DNA of 64,000 nucleotides, taken from positions 3,040,908-3,104,907 of the forward strand of contig CP096137.1 of NCBI GenBank assembly GCA_023213235.1, written 5' to 3'. Of this stretch, positions 28,314 to 36,991 are shown piece by piece. Each line of letters opens with the position of its first letter. Positions within the stretch are counted from its first letter, which is position 1. Under the pieces are notes generated by a model, which saw only the letters and a program-made list of their open reading frames with translations, did no database searches and was not told where the DNA came from. The DNA comes from Elusimicrobiota bacterium. Its GTDB lineage: Bacteria > Elusimicrobiota > Elusimicrobia > UBA1565 > UBA9628. Both the position numbers and the translations under genes were made by a program.

Positions 28314-30063
28314 CGCGCCGCGAGCGCGCGCCGCAAATCGGCGAGCGCGGGATGAGCCGGCGCCAGTCCCTCGACGCGGCGGCCCAGCGCCGCGGCCGCG
28401 GCGAGGTCCCCGCGCGCGCGGCGCGCAGGGCGCGGGCCGCCTCGGCGTTGGCGTCGAGCGGGTTGAACTCGAGTTCCACGCGCAGCGCGACGTCGTCCTG
28501 CGCCTCGTAGGCCGCGACCGCGCCGGCGGCGTCCTCCCACGCGAGCGCGGCCTCGTCCCACGGGCCGGCCTCGGCGCCGGCCCCCGGCGCTCGAGGTCGG
28601 CGATCCACGCGTCGTACCGGTAGTTGCGCGCCAGGCGCACCCACGGCGCCGCTTCCTTCCACTTCCCGAGGCGGCAGAGCAGGCGTCCGATCCACGCGCC
28701 GATCCAGCCCTCCTGCGGATAGATCTCGTACGCGCGCGCGAGCGCCGCGGCGGCGCCGGCCCAGTCGCGGCGTCGCGCCAGCGCCGCGGCGTGCGCGGCG
28801 TGGCCGGCGAACACGAGCGGGTTGACGCGCGCGGCGGCGGCGGCGTCCGCGAACGCGCCCTTCTCGTCGCCGAGTTCGGAGCGGACCTGAGAGCGCCACG
28901 CGAGCGCCCACGCCCCGCGCCGAGCGCGACGGCGCGGTCGAGCCGCTCGACGGCGCCCGCGAGGTCGCCGGCCTGCAGCAGCAGCCGGCCGCGGTGGCGG
29001 GCGGCCGCGGCGCTGCGCGGGAACAGCCGCTCGAGCTCGGCCAGGTCGCCGAGCGCGCGCTTCCACGCCAGGCGCCCGCTGCGGAAATGGTGCGAGTCCT
29101 CCTCGAGGTCGACGCGCACCTGCATGTCGAGGGCGCGCGTCAGATCGGCCAGCGCCTCGCGCCCGCGGCCGAGCTTCAAGCGCGCGTGCGCCCGCGCGAA
29201 CAGCGGGATGTCGTAGTACGGGTTGAGGCGGCACGCGCGGTCCAGATCGGGGAGCGCCTCGGCGAAGCGTCCGAGGTCCGTGAGCCAGTCCCCGCGCCAC
29301 GCGAAGGTCCGGTCGTAGAGCGGGTCGAGCGCGGCGGCCCGCGCGAAGTCGCGGCGCGCCTTCGCGGGGCTGCCCGTCATCCGGTGGGCCTGCGCCCGCC
29401 ACGCGAGAAGCGGGCCCCAGTCCGGCAGGCCCCGCGCCGCGCGGTCGAGGTCGGCGATCATGCGCGCGCGGCCCTCGGGCCGCCAGCGCTCCGCGCGGGA
29501 GGCCAGCAGGCCCGCCCAGGCGCCTCCGCCGGGCAGGCGCGCCGCGCGCGCGAACTCCGCGAGCCCCTCCTCCATCTTGCCGCCGAACTGCAGCGCGTCG
29601 CCGCGCAGCAGGACGGGCCAGGCCCACTGCGGGCGCAGTTCGCCGGCCCGCGCGTAGCGCGCGGCGGCCTCGAGGAAGTCGCGGCGGAGGTGGAAGCTCA
29701 GGCCCAGCCCCACCTGGGCCCACGCCGACTGCGGGTCGAGCGCGGCGGCGCGCGTCATGCCGCGGCGCAGGGCCTGGAGGCCGGTGAGCCCCTCCTGCGT
29801 GCTGCGCGGCTTGATGGCCGTGAGCGCGCGCAGGAAGGCGCGGGCGGCTCCGGTCGGGTCGCGCCGCGGGCGGCGCCGGGCGCCGCGCGTCCAGACGATC
29901 CGCCCCGCTCGCGCCGGGCCAGGCGCAGGAGGTCGGCGAGCGACGACAGCCGGCCCTCGGCCGAGTACACGATCCCGGCGATCACCAGGCCGCGCAGCGC
30001 GTCGGCCGCGCGCGAGTTTCCGTCGAGCTCGCGGTCGAGGACGCCGTCGGCTGAGGAGGGCAC
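28310..30063 (-). CDS. Large TPR-repeat protein (frameshifted)
   Basis: About 585 residues after repairing breaks near 29890, 28920, 28590 and 28430. A helical N-terminal region (LVIAGIVYSAEGRLSSLADLLRLARRERG) precedes ten or more 34-residue TPR units (AAALDPQSAWAQVGLGLSFHL; DFARAAALDPLYDRTFAWRG; DLDRACRLNPYYDIPLFARA). No catalytic motif, signal peptide or membrane helix is evident, so a protein-interaction role in the cytoplasm is likely. GTG 30063 is chosen because a TTGACG/TATCCT promoter ends 6 nt before it. Confidence 0.7.
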
Positions 30064-30069
30064 GCGGGG

Positions 30070-30098
30070 AGGATAGACCAAAAAACGGGGGCCGTCAA
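30070..30098 (-). promoter_or_regulatory. TPR gene promoter, leaderless type
   Basis: Minus strand: TTGACG (30093-30098), 17-bp spacer, TATCCT (30070-30075), then 6 nt to GTG 30063. Confidence 0.8.
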
Positions 30099-30118
30099 CG
30101 CGCGCTATTGAGGAATAC

Positions 30119-30147
30119 TTGACAAAAGATGACAGCGATCATACACT
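30119..30147 (+). promoter_or_regulatory. Promoter of the HTH gene
   Basis: A perfect TTGACA (30119-30124), 17-bp spacer, TACACT (30142-30147). Transcription should start near 30154, giving a leader of about 40 nt to ATG 30194. Confidence 0.8.
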
Positions 30148-30193
30148 TAGAGTGTTCGACGATTCTAAACGGCAACTATCACCACTCGATTCC

Positions 30194-30451
30194 ATGAAAA
30201 AGAAGCGCCGGCAGGCCAAGAAGGGAATGAGCGGGCCCGTCCCCGACGTCATGGACATCAAGACGCTCGCCCTCTACCTCAGCATGGGCCGCTCCAAGAT
30301 CTACGGCCTCATCCGCCAGAAGCGCATCCCCGCCTCGCGCATCGGCCGCCAGTACCGCTTTTCCAAGGACCTCGTCGACCAGTGGCTGAAGGAACGCCTC
30401 ATCATGCCGCAGGAGACGCAGATCGCCCTCTTCGACAAGCCCGGGAAATAG
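30194..30451 (+). CDS. Excisionase-family (HTH_17) DNA-binding protein
   Basis: An 85-residue protein. A Lys-rich N-terminus is followed by a MerR-like winged helix: DIKTLALYLSMGRSKIYGLI, QKRIPASRIGRQYRFSKDLV, DQWLKERL. This is the small HTH_17/excisionase type, which often acts as a chromosomal regulator; no integrase or phage gene is nearby. ATG 30194 is preferred because codons between 30152 and 30193 have low third-position GC; GTG 30152 is possible. It sits just upstream of the mini-protein gene and may regulate it (inference). Confidence 0.8.
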   Translation: MKKKRRQAKKGMSGPVPDVMDIKTLALYLSMGRSKIYGLIRQKRIPASRIGRQYRFSKDLVDQWLKERLIMPQETQIALFDKPGK

Positions 30452-30469
30452 GCGTTTTTCCCGTCGAGA

Positions 30470-30507
30470 GCCCCGTCGGAGAATCCTCCGGCGGGGCTTG
30501 TCATTTC
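30470..30507 (+). terminator. Probable terminator after the HTH gene
   Basis: A 12-bp stem (30470-30481 with 30486-30497, one G-U pair, AATC loop) is followed by TTGTCATTTCC. The T-tract is weak, so termination may be partial. Confidence 0.55.
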
Positions 30508-30517
30508 CTCGTCGAGC

Positions 30518-30563
30518 CCCCGTCGAGAAATCCTTGCATCTCCGACGGGGATAATGCTAAATT
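30518..30563 (+). promoter_or_regulatory. Mini-protein promoter with embedded inverted repeat
   Basis: TTGCAT (30534-30539), 18-bp spacer, TAAATT (30558-30563). The -35 lies inside the inverted repeat CCCCGTCG (30518-30525) / CGACGGGG (30543-30550), a good operator candidate. The ~60-nt leader has a GGGATC/GATCCC hairpin and a GGAGG 8 nt before the ATG. Confidence 0.65.
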
Positions 30564-30628
30564 CGCTCCCGACGCACCCCCAGGGATCCAGGGGTATCGA
30601 TCCCGGCATCTGTTCGGAGGTCACGAAA

Positions 30629-30850
30629 ATGGCTGAGAAGGTTCAGAAGGTCGGCGTTGAGCGCGTTCAGGGTTTCCTTTACTACATCGACAAGCAGGGC
30701 GACGTCTCCCGCGCCAAGATGGCCCGCGGCGGCAAGAAGGGCGGCAAGCCGGAGAAGGTCGCGAAGGCCGGCGTGAAGAAGCAGTCCGGCTTCCTGTACT
30801 TCCTCGACAAGAAGGGCGACATCTCCCGCGCGAAGATGGTGAACGCGTAA
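30629..30850 (+). CDS. 73-residue mini-protein with a duplicated GFLY-DK-GD-SRAKM motif
   Basis: The protein is two tandem copies of one ~30-residue unit. Copy 1 (residues ~7-32) contains GFLYYIDKQGDVSRAKM; copy 2 (~46-72) contains GFLYFLDKKGDISRAKM. A Gly/Lys-rich linker (ARGGKKGGKPEK) joins them. It is basic and soluble, with no signal peptide. I recall similar anonymous short proteins but no function. It has a consensus promoter, a strong Shine-Dalgarno and a textbook terminator of its own, implying a highly expressed single-gene unit. The motif may be a small beta-hairpin binding nucleic acid; that is a guess. Confidence 0.85.
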   Translation: MAEKVQKVGVERVQGFLYYIDKQGDVSRAKMARGGKKGGKPEKVAKAGVKKQSGFLYFLDKKGDISRAKMVNA

Positions 30851-30875
30851 GCGAGACGTCATCGCCGAAGTGTGG

Positions 30876-30908
30876 CCCCCGGCGCGAAAGCGCCGGGGGT
30901 CATTTTTT
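30876..30908 (+). terminator. Strong intrinsic terminator of the mini-protein gene
   Basis: A perfect 10-bp stem CCCCCGGCGC / GCGCCGGGGG with a GAAA tetraloop, followed by TCATTTTTT. It is the clearest intrinsic terminator in the window. Confidence 0.92.
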
Positions 30909-30938
30909 GGTCTAATCCCCCGTGCGAAACTTCGATAA

Positions 30939-30957
30939 CTTGGGGCCTGGCCCCAAG
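30939..30957. repeat. 19-bp REP-like palindrome
   Basis: CTTGGGGCCTGGCCCCAAG, perfect 9-bp arms around one T. It lies just upstream of the preferred panE start. It resembles short REP-type palindromes scattered in many genomes; other genomic copies would confirm this. Confidence 0.6.
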
Positions 30958-30960
30958 ATC

Positions 30961-31884
30961 GTGAGCGCGCCCGTCCTCGTCGTCGGCCCCGGCGCGATCG
31001 GCCTGTCGTTGGCCGCCGGACTGCGCCGCACGGGAACCGCGGTGGCCATCCTCGGCCGGAATGCCGCCGCCGAGCGCGCGCTGGCCCGCTCCGGCTTCGC
31101 CGCGACCCACCCCGACGGCCGCCGGGAGACCGTCAAAGGCCTCGTCCCGGCGCGTTCGCTGAAGTCGCCGGCGTCCGCCGCCCTGTTCTGCGTGAAGTCC
31201 GGGGACGCCCGCCGCGCCGCGCTGGCGGCCCGCCGCTGGATCGGGCCGGCCACGGCGGTCGTCGCCCTTCAAAACGGCATCGGCCACGAAAAAGTGTTTC
31301 GCCGCGCCTTCGGTCCCAAGCGGACCGTCATCGGCGTCTGCTATTTCGCGGCCGACCGGACCGGCGCGGGCGAGCTCAAGCTCAACGGCGGCGAGGACGT
31401 CCTGCTCGCGCGGCGCAAGGGCAACGAGGCGGCGCTCGAGGCCGCGCGCGCCCTGCTGACCGGCGCGGGCTTCCGCGTCCACCTCAAGGACTCGGAGGAG
31501 GGCATGCTCTGGACCAAGGCCGCCTTCAACGCGGCGGTCAATCCTCTCGGCGCGGCGTGCGCGGTCGAGAGCGGGCGCCTCGAGGCCGACCCCGCCCTGC
31601 GCGAGCTGTCCCTGCGCGCCCTGGAGGAAGCCACGTCCGCGGCCGCCGCCTCCGGGCACACGCTCGACTACCCCGACATGGCCGAGAAGCTCATGCTCTC
31701 CTGCCGCAACGCGCCGAAGCAGCGCAACTCGATGCTGCAGGACCTGGCGGCCGGCCGCCGCACCGAGGCCAAGGCCATCCTCGGCCCTCTGCTCGACGCC
31801 GCGCGCCGCCGCCGCGTGCCGGCCCCCACGCTCGAGACCTTGGCCGCCGTGATCGCCAAGCTCGAGCGGAGGCTCGCCGCGTGA
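30961..31884 (+). CDS. panE: 2-dehydropantoate 2-reductase (ketopantoate reductase)
   Basis: A 307-residue NADPH-dependent reductase of pantothenate synthesis. VLVVGPGAIGLSLAAGLRRTG is the Rossmann loop; VVALQNGIGHE and MLWTKAAFNAAVNPLGAAC carry the conserved catalytic-lysine and Asn region; RNSMLQDLAAGRRTEAKAI is the C-terminal active-site block. GTG 30961 is chosen because it gives a normal Rossmann start. GTG 30922, preceded by a TCTAAT box, is an alternative but would translate through the palindrome. It overlaps folD as GTGA. Confidence 0.88.
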   Translation: MSAPVLVVGPGAIGLSLAAGLRRTGTAVAILGRNAAAERALARSGFAATHPDGRRETVKGLVPARSLKSPASAALFCVKSGDARRAALAARRWIGPATAVVALQNGIGHEKVFRRAFGPKRTVIGVCYFAADRTGAGELKLNGGEDVLLARRKGNEAALEAARALLTGAGFRVHLKDSEEGMLWTKAAFNAAVNPLGAACAVESGRLEADPALRELSLRALEEATSAAAASGHTLDYPDMAEKLMLSCRNAPKQRNSMLQDLAAGRRTEAKAILGPLLDAARRRRVPAPTLETLAAVIAKLERRLAA

Positions 31885-32717
31885 GCGCGCGCCTGCTCGA
31901 CGGCCGCGCGCTCGCCGCGAAGATTCTCGCCGAGGCGCGGCTCGCCGCGCGCCGCGCCGGCCGCCGCCCGCGCCTGGCGATCGTCGCCGCCGGCGGGGCC
32001 GAGGCCGGCAGCTACCTCAAGGCCAAGCTCAAGGCCTGCGAGGCCGCCGGCGTCGAGGCCGTCGTGCACCGCCTCTCGCCGGGGCCCCGCGCCAAGACTT
32101 TGGGACTGCTCGCCGACGTGTGCGCGAGCGCCGACGCGGTCCTCGTCGAGACGCCGTACCCGCGCGGGCTCTCCGCCGCCGATCTCGCCGCCGCGATCCC
32201 CGCCTCCAAGGACGTCGAGGGCGTCACGGATGCCGCCTACGGCCGCTTGTTCCTCGCCAAGACCTGGAAGGAAGCCTCGACGCTCGCCGCTCCGTGCACC
32301 GCGCTGGCGCTCGCGCGGCTGGCGCTCGCCGCGCGCGTCCCGCTCGCCGGACGCCGCGCCGTCGTCGTGGGCCGCTCCGCCACCGTCGGCCGTCCCGCCG
32401 CGCACCTGCTCACGACGCTCGACATGACGGTCACGCTCGCGCACTCGCGCACGAAGGGCCTCGCCGCGCTGTGCCGCGAGGCGGACGTCCTCGTGCTGGC
32501 CGCGGGACGACCCGGTCTCGTCAAGCCGTCGTGGATCAAGCGCGGGGCCGTCGTCCTCGACGCCGGCGTCACCGTCGTGCGCGGCCGGCTCAAGGGCGAC
32601 GCGGCGCCGGGCGCCGAGAGGCGCGCCGGGGCGCTGACCCCCGTGCCGGGCGGCGTCGGCCCGGTCACGACCGCGTGCGCCGTCCTCAGCGCCGCGCGGC
32701 TTTCTTCGCGCCGCTGA
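31881..32717 (+). CDS. folD: FolD-like methylenetetrahydrofolate dehydrogenase/cyclohydrolase
   Basis: A 278-residue protein. SYLKAKLKACEAAGVE contains the YxxxK catalytic pair, VVGRSATVGRPAAHLL is the NADP-binding signature, and TPVPGGVGPVT the C-terminal one. The usual QLPLP segment reads ETPYP and the DVDG segment reads DVEG, so activity may be altered or lost. It may be a second, diverged copy beside a canonical folD elsewhere. Start and stop overlap panE as GTGA, tying it to pantothenate/folate C1 metabolism. Its 3' end overlaps the convergent YedI-like gene by 32 bp. Confidence 0.82.
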   Translation: MSARLLDGRALAAKILAEARLAARRAGRRPRLAIVAAGGAEAGSYLKAKLKACEAAGVEAVVHRLSPGPRAKTLGLLADVCASADAVLVETPYPRGLSAADLAAAIPASKDVEGVTDAAYGRLFLAKTWKEASTLAAPCTALALARLALAARVPLAGRRAVVVGRSATVGRPAAHLLTTLDMTVTLAHSRTKGLAALCREADVLVLAAGRPGLVKPSWIKRGAVVLDAGVTVVRGRLKGDAAPGAERRAGALTPVPGGVGPVTTACAVLSAARLSSRR

Positions 32718-33549
32718 CGAGCGCGAGCGCCAGCGCGCCGGCGGCGACTCCCGCCGCGGCGTCGGCGAACGGCTGCGCCGCGGGATGCAGGTGCGGGACC
32801 GGCAGCGCGTGCAGAAGAATCCCGCCGCCGACCATGAACATCGCCGCGGTGCCGAGCACGGAGAGGCTGCGCATCATCATCGGCGACAGAAGCAGCAGGT
32901 ACTCCCCGATCCTCGCCGTCGCGCCGCCGCGCACGGCGAGAGCGCGGCCCGCGTCGTCGAGGCGAACGATCGCCGCGACGAAGCCGTAGACGAAAACGGT
33001 CATCGCCGCGGCGACGGCGCACAGCGTGCCCGCGCGCACGACGAAGGACGCGCCCGCCGCCGCCCCGAGCGTGATCACGATGATCTCCGCCGACAGGATG
33101 AAGTCGGTGCGGATGGCGCCCGCGATCTTCTCCTTCTCGAAGGCCACGAGGTCGACGGCCGGATCGGCCACGGCCTTCACGAGGGCGGCATGCTTCGCGC
33201 GCTCTTCCTCCGCGCTGTGGAGAAAGCGATGGGCGAGCTTCTCGAAGCCCTCGTAGCACAGGTAGACGCCGCCGGCCACGAGCAGCGGCGTCACGGCCCA
33301 CGGCGCCGCGGCGCTGACGGCCAGCGCGGACGGCACGAGGATCGCCTTGTTGAGCACCGAGCCCTTGGCCACCGCCCAGACGACGGGCAGCTCGCGCTCG
33401 GCGCGCACTCCCGCGACCTGGTTCGCGTTGAGCGCGAGATCGTCGCCGAGGACGCCCGAGGTCTTCTTCGCCGCGACCTTCGCCAGGGCGGCGACGTCGT
33501 CGAGGACGGTCGCGACGTCGTCGAGCAGGGCGAGAAGGCTCGTGGCCAT
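32686..33549 (-). CDS. YedI-like (DUF808) inner-membrane protein
   Basis: A 287-residue membrane protein closely resembling E. coli YedI: SLLALLDDVATVLDDVA, KKTSGVLGDDLALNANQVAG and ELPVVWAVAKGSVLNKAIL are the family hallmarks. Several membrane helices follow (AAPWAVTPLLVAGGVYLCYEG and others). The family's function is unknown. ATG 33549 is preferred because homology starts there. It is convergent with folD and divergent from the sensor kinase. Confidence 0.88.
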   Translation of the reverse strand: MATSLLALLDDVATVLDDVAALAKVAAKKTSGVLGDDLALNANQVAGVRAERELPVVWAVAKGSVLNKAILVPSALAVSAAAPWAVTPLLVAGGVYLCYEGFEKLAHRFLHSAEEERAKHAALVKAVADPAVDLVAFEKEKIAGAIRTDFILSAEIIVITLGAAAGASFVVRAGTLCAVAAAMTVFVYGFVAAIVRLDDAGRALAVRGGATARIGEYLLLLSPMMMRSLSVLGTAAMFMVGGGILLHALPVPHLHPAAQPFADAAAGVAAGALALALVSGAKKAARR

Positions 33550-33587
33550 GGGACGCCAGTCTATCAAAAGCGTGGTAGAATCGCCCC

Positions 33588-34667
33588 ATGAGCTCGATGA
33601 AGCCGGACGCCGGGTTCGACCGGCACCTCGACGAGGCTTTCGCGCGCGTCCAGAGGATGGCGTCGATCGGCTGCTGGCGCCTCGACCTGACCCGCGCCGA
33701 CATCGACTCGAACGCCCTCGAGTGGTCGGACGGCCTGTTCCTCATCTTCGGCTACGAGCCGCGCTCCGTTCCCGTCACCAACGCGCTGTTCTTCGAGGCC
33801 GTGCACCCCGACGACCGCCCCGCGATCGCCGCCGCCGTCGCCGAGGCGCTGCGCACGCGCAAGCCGTACGTCATCGAGCACCGCATCAAGCGCCGCGACG
33901 GCGCCGAGCGCTGGATACTCGAGCACGCCGACGTCGTCTGCGACCCCGCCACCGGCCGCCCGCTCCACCTCTTCGGCACCGCGCAGGACGTCACCGAACG
34001 CCGCGCGCTCGAGGACCTCGAGGCGTTCTCGTACGCCGCGTCGCACGACCTGCGCGCGCCGCTCGCGATCCTGCGCCGCCACTCCGAGCGCCTGTCGAAC
34101 TCGCTGCAGGGCCGCCTCGACGCCGAGGAGAACGCCTCGCTCGCCAAGATCGACGACTCGGCCCGCCGCATGGAGCTGCTCATCGAGGACCTGCTCGTGC
34201 TCGGGCGTCTTTCGAAGGAGGAACCGGCGCGCGCCGCCGTCGCGCTCGACGCGCTGTGGGACGACCTCGTCGGGCAGAACCCGCGCTTCGCCGCGGCCCG
34301 CGCGCGCAAGCCGCTCGGCTCCGTGGCCGCGAGCGAGCCGATGCTCGCGCTGGCGATCTCGAACCTGGTGGCCAACGCGCTGAAGTTCGTCGCCCCGGGG
34401 TCCGCCCCCGACATCGAAGTCTACTCCGAGAAGCACGCCGGCGTCGTGCGCCTGTCGGTGCGCGACCGCGGCATCGGGATCGCGGGCGAATACCAGGACA
34501 AGATCTTCAGGCCGTTTCTCCGGCTGCACTCCGGAGATAAATATCCGGGCAACGGCATCGGCCTGGCGATCGTGCGCAAGACCGTCGAGCGCATGGGCGG
34601 GCGCGTGGGCGTCGACTCCGAGCCGGGCAAGGGCTCGACGTTCTGGCTCGAGCTGCCGGCCGCCTAG
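33588..34667 (+). CDS. PAS-domain sensor histidine kinase
   Basis: A 359-residue soluble kinase. A PAS/PAC sensor (residues ~25-135, ending HLFGTAQDVTERR) is followed by a HisKA helix with the phosphoacceptor in SHDLRAPL. The catalytic domain has its N box (NLVANALKFV), G1 (DRGIGIAGEYQDKIF) and G2 (GNGIGLAIV). No membrane helix is present, so the signal is cytoplasmic. No response regulator is adjacent; it is an orphan. TAGAAT with an upstream TG ends 6 nt before the ATG, a leaderless-type start. Confidence 0.9.
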   Translation: MSSMKPDAGFDRHLDEAFARVQRMASIGCWRLDLTRADIDSNALEWSDGLFLIFGYEPRSVPVTNALFFEAVHPDDRPAIAAAVAEALRTRKPYVIEHRIKRRDGAERWILEHADVVCDPATGRPLHLFGTAQDVTERRALEDLEAFSYAASHDLRAPLAILRRHSERLSNSLQGRLDAEENASLAKIDDSARRMELLIEDLLVLGRLSKEEPARAAVALDALWDDLVGQNPRFAAARARKPLGSVAASEPMLALAISNLVANALKFVAPGSAPDIEVYSEKHAGVVRLSVRDRGIGIAGEYQDKIFRPFLRLHSGDKYPGNGIGLAIVRKTVERMGGRVGVDSEPGKGSTFWLELPAA

Positions 34668-34668
34668 C

Positions 34669-36162
34669 TCAGCGTCCGCCGAACAGCATCGCGAACAGCG
34701 AGTTCATGTCGGGTTCGCTGTCGACCTTCGCGACTGCCTGGTTGTAGGCCCGCCACGCGGACGACGGGTCGATCTTCGCGGTCGCCGCCGACTTCGGCCG
34801 CGTGAGGATCAAGGTGTCGAGCCCGTACTCGGAGAAGGAGCCCGGACGTCCCGAGAAGCCGTACTCCATCTTCCAACCCTCGGAGACGAGGCGCTGGATC
34901 AGCGCGCCGTGGCCCTCGCGGATCAGCGCGCGCTGCCCGGGGTTCGGATCGTTCTGGATCACGAGCTGGCCGCCGGGAGCGATCCAGTCCGCCATCTCCT
35001 CGAGCTTCGCGGCGAAGCCGGGCACGTAGTGCACCGCGTTCTTCGTGCGCAGCACCGCGACGGGCTTCGCGGGCTTCTTCAGCGCGCCGATGTCGCCCTC
35101 GACGACCTTCGCGTTCGGCTTGCCGGCGATCTCGGCGGCCGCGGCCAGGTAGGACGCGACGTACGGCGAGTAGTCGAAGAACGAGTAGTTCGTCCTGGGA
35201 TCGAGCTCGCGGTGGATGAAGCCGAGCGCGTTCATGCCCGCCGCCATGTCCCAGTACTCGCCGCCCTCGATCGGGCTCGGCGTCAGGTGCGCCTTGTGGC
35301 CGCGCATGCGCATGCCGGCGGCCGCGGCCAGCTTCATCTGCAGCGCGCCCTGCGCCTCGCGCGCCGAGTCGTGGAAGGCCATCCAGCGGCCGAGCAGCTT
35401 CATGAACTTGACCGACGCCGGGTTGTCCCGGTCGTCGTGCGCGCCGATGAAGTCGGAGGCGGCGCGGTAGATCGCGCGGCCGCGGAAGTCGAGCATGCTC
35501 TCGCCGCGCGGGCTCATCTGCTGCAGGAAGTGCTCTCCCATGAAGGTGTACTTCTGGACCGCTTCGGAGGCCGCGGCGACGAACTGCGCGGCGCCGAACG
35601 TGTCGATCGCCTTCGACTTCGGGCGGGCCTCCTTCCAGGCCGCCGCGATCTCGGCGTCGGCCGGCGGGCTGAGGCCGGAGGCGCGCGAGCGGTCGGACTG
35701 CGGGCCGCCGACGACGCCGGAGCCGTCGTCCGAGATCGAGGCCGCCGGGCGCGCGGACGCGCCGTCGAACAGGGCGTTGGCGGCGGCGACGTTCTCCTGG
35801 GAGCCGGGCTTCTCGGGGTTCGACGCCGCCGGCGTGATCGCGGCCAGGGCGGCGGGCGTCAGGGCGGCGGGCACGGAGGCGCGGGCGCCCGGGACGACGG
35901 CCTTGGCGGCCTCGGGCACGGCCTTGGACGCGGCCGGGACGATCGAGGCGGCGAGAGCGGGCGCGGGGGCGACCATCCCGAGCGTCGGAGTCAGCGAGGC
36001 CGCGGGGAGCAGGCCGGGCGTCAGCGCCGCGGGCGAGAGGGCGACGCCGGGAACGGGCGCCAGGGGCGTACCGCCGAGGCCCGGCTGGACCGTCACGCCG
36101 ACCTTGGTCTGCGCCGAGGCCGACACCGCCAGGGCCATGAACAGCGCCGCGAGTTTTCTCAT
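34669..36162 (-). CDS. Secreted methyltransferase-like protein with Ala/Pro-rich N-terminus
   Basis: 497 residues. A signal peptide (KLAALFMALAVSASAQT) is followed by about 120 residues rich in Ala, Pro, Val and Leu, probably disordered. A helical region comes next, then a Rossmann-like class I methyltransferase fold: YWDMAAGMNALGFIHRE, FFDYSPYVASYLAAAAEIA, AKVVEGDIGAL, GGQLVIQNDPNPGQ. SAM is not expected in the periplasm, so the domain may be catalytically inactive or cut from a different context. The frame is intact. It is convergent with the sensor kinase. Confidence 0.7.
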   Translation of the reverse strand: MRKLAALFMALAVSASAQTKVGVTVQPGLGGTPLAPVPGVALSPAALTPGLLPAASLTPTLGMVAPAPALAASIVPAASKAVPEAAKAVVPGARASVPAALTPAALAAITPAASNPEKPGSQENVAAANALFDGASARPAASISDDGSGVVGGPQSDRSRASGLSPPADAEIAAAWKEARPKSKAIDTFGAAQFVAAASEAVQKYTFMGEHFLQQMSPRGESMLDFRGRAIYRAASDFIGAHDDRDNPASVKFMKLLGRWMAFHDSAREAQGALQMKLAAAAGMRMRGHKAHLTPSPIEGGEYWDMAAGMNALGFIHRELDPRTNYSFFDYSPYVASYLAAAAEIAGKPNAKVVEGDIGALKKPAKPVAVLRTKNAVHYVPGFAAKLEEMADWIAPGGQLVIQNDPNPGQRALIREGHGALIQRLVSEGWKMEYGFSGRPGSFSEYGLDTLILTRPKSAATAKIDPSSAWRAYNQAVAKVDSEPDMNSLFAMLFGGR

Positions 36163-36233
36163 GCCACAGGGTACCCCCGGGCGGGGACGCTCCCCAGGGC
36201 CCTAGGTCCCGCGCGGGGGTGGGCCTTTCGCCG

Positions 36234-36964
36234 TCAGTAGCCGGGGTTGACGGCCGGGCAGCGCGTCGCGAGCCACGCCTTCAGCTGGGCGTCGGTGAAC
36301 TTGAAGTCGTGGTCGCCGTTGGCGTACGTGAACAGCTCCTTGTTCTTCACGGTGCACGTGTGGCCCTGGGCGTCGCGGAAGATCGCGTCGGCCTCCGGAC
36401 GGCCGGACGGGCTCTCGCCCATGCGGAACCCGCCGTCGAGCATGAGGCCGGCGTAGCTCGAGATCTCCACGCCGCCGCGCTCCGCGGGGTCGACGCGCGG
36501 GGACACCGTCACGCTCCCCGATCCAAAGACCGGATCTGCGCCGTCGCGGGATCGATGTGCAGCGCCCCGCCGTCGGCCATCGTGATCGACACCGTCCCGG
36601 CCGAGGCGCTCATGTGGAGCGCGGGGGTCGCCCGGCGCGGGAAAAAGCGGAACTCGCGCGCCGAGGTCAGGTTCGGGTTGCTGTCCTCGCCGTCGCCGTA
36701 GGACGAGAACACCATGAGCAGCCCGTCGCCGAAGATCGTGTACGCGCGGTAGATCAGATTATGAGTCGTCATCGGCCCAATTGAAACGAAGCAGTTGCCG
36801 GAGCGCAGCCCGTCGGCGTAGCCCTGCGTGTTGTCGACGTGGGAGGGATTGACCCGCGGGCAGGGCGTCGCGGCCGAGATCGCGAAGGGCTTGAACGAAG
36901 TCCGCACCGTCTGGGCGGCGGCCGGCAGGGGCAGCAGCGCGGCGAGCAGGAGAAGTCGTCTCAT
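36234..36964 (-). CDS. Exported protein of unknown function (frameshifted)
   Basis: About 242 residues with a signal peptide (RLLLLAALLPLPAAAQT). I do not recognise the fold. The first part has PCPRVNPSHVDNTQGYADG and NLIYRAYTIFGDGLLMVFSS; the second, after a break near 36515 (one G missing from a GGGG run), has VEISSYAGLMLDGGFRMGE and FTDAQLKAWLATRCPAV. A few cysteines suggest disulfides. It lies 27 bp downstream of the pruA stop on the same strand, so may be in its transcript. Confidence 0.6.
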
Positions 36965-36991
36965 GCTCGCGAGGCTAGCAATTTTTTCGCG

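Noticed and set aside
30194..30451. Prophage or integrative element marked by an excisionase-like gene
   Set aside because: No integrase, att-like repeats, tRNA or phage genes are nearby; HTH_17 proteins are often ordinary regulators.
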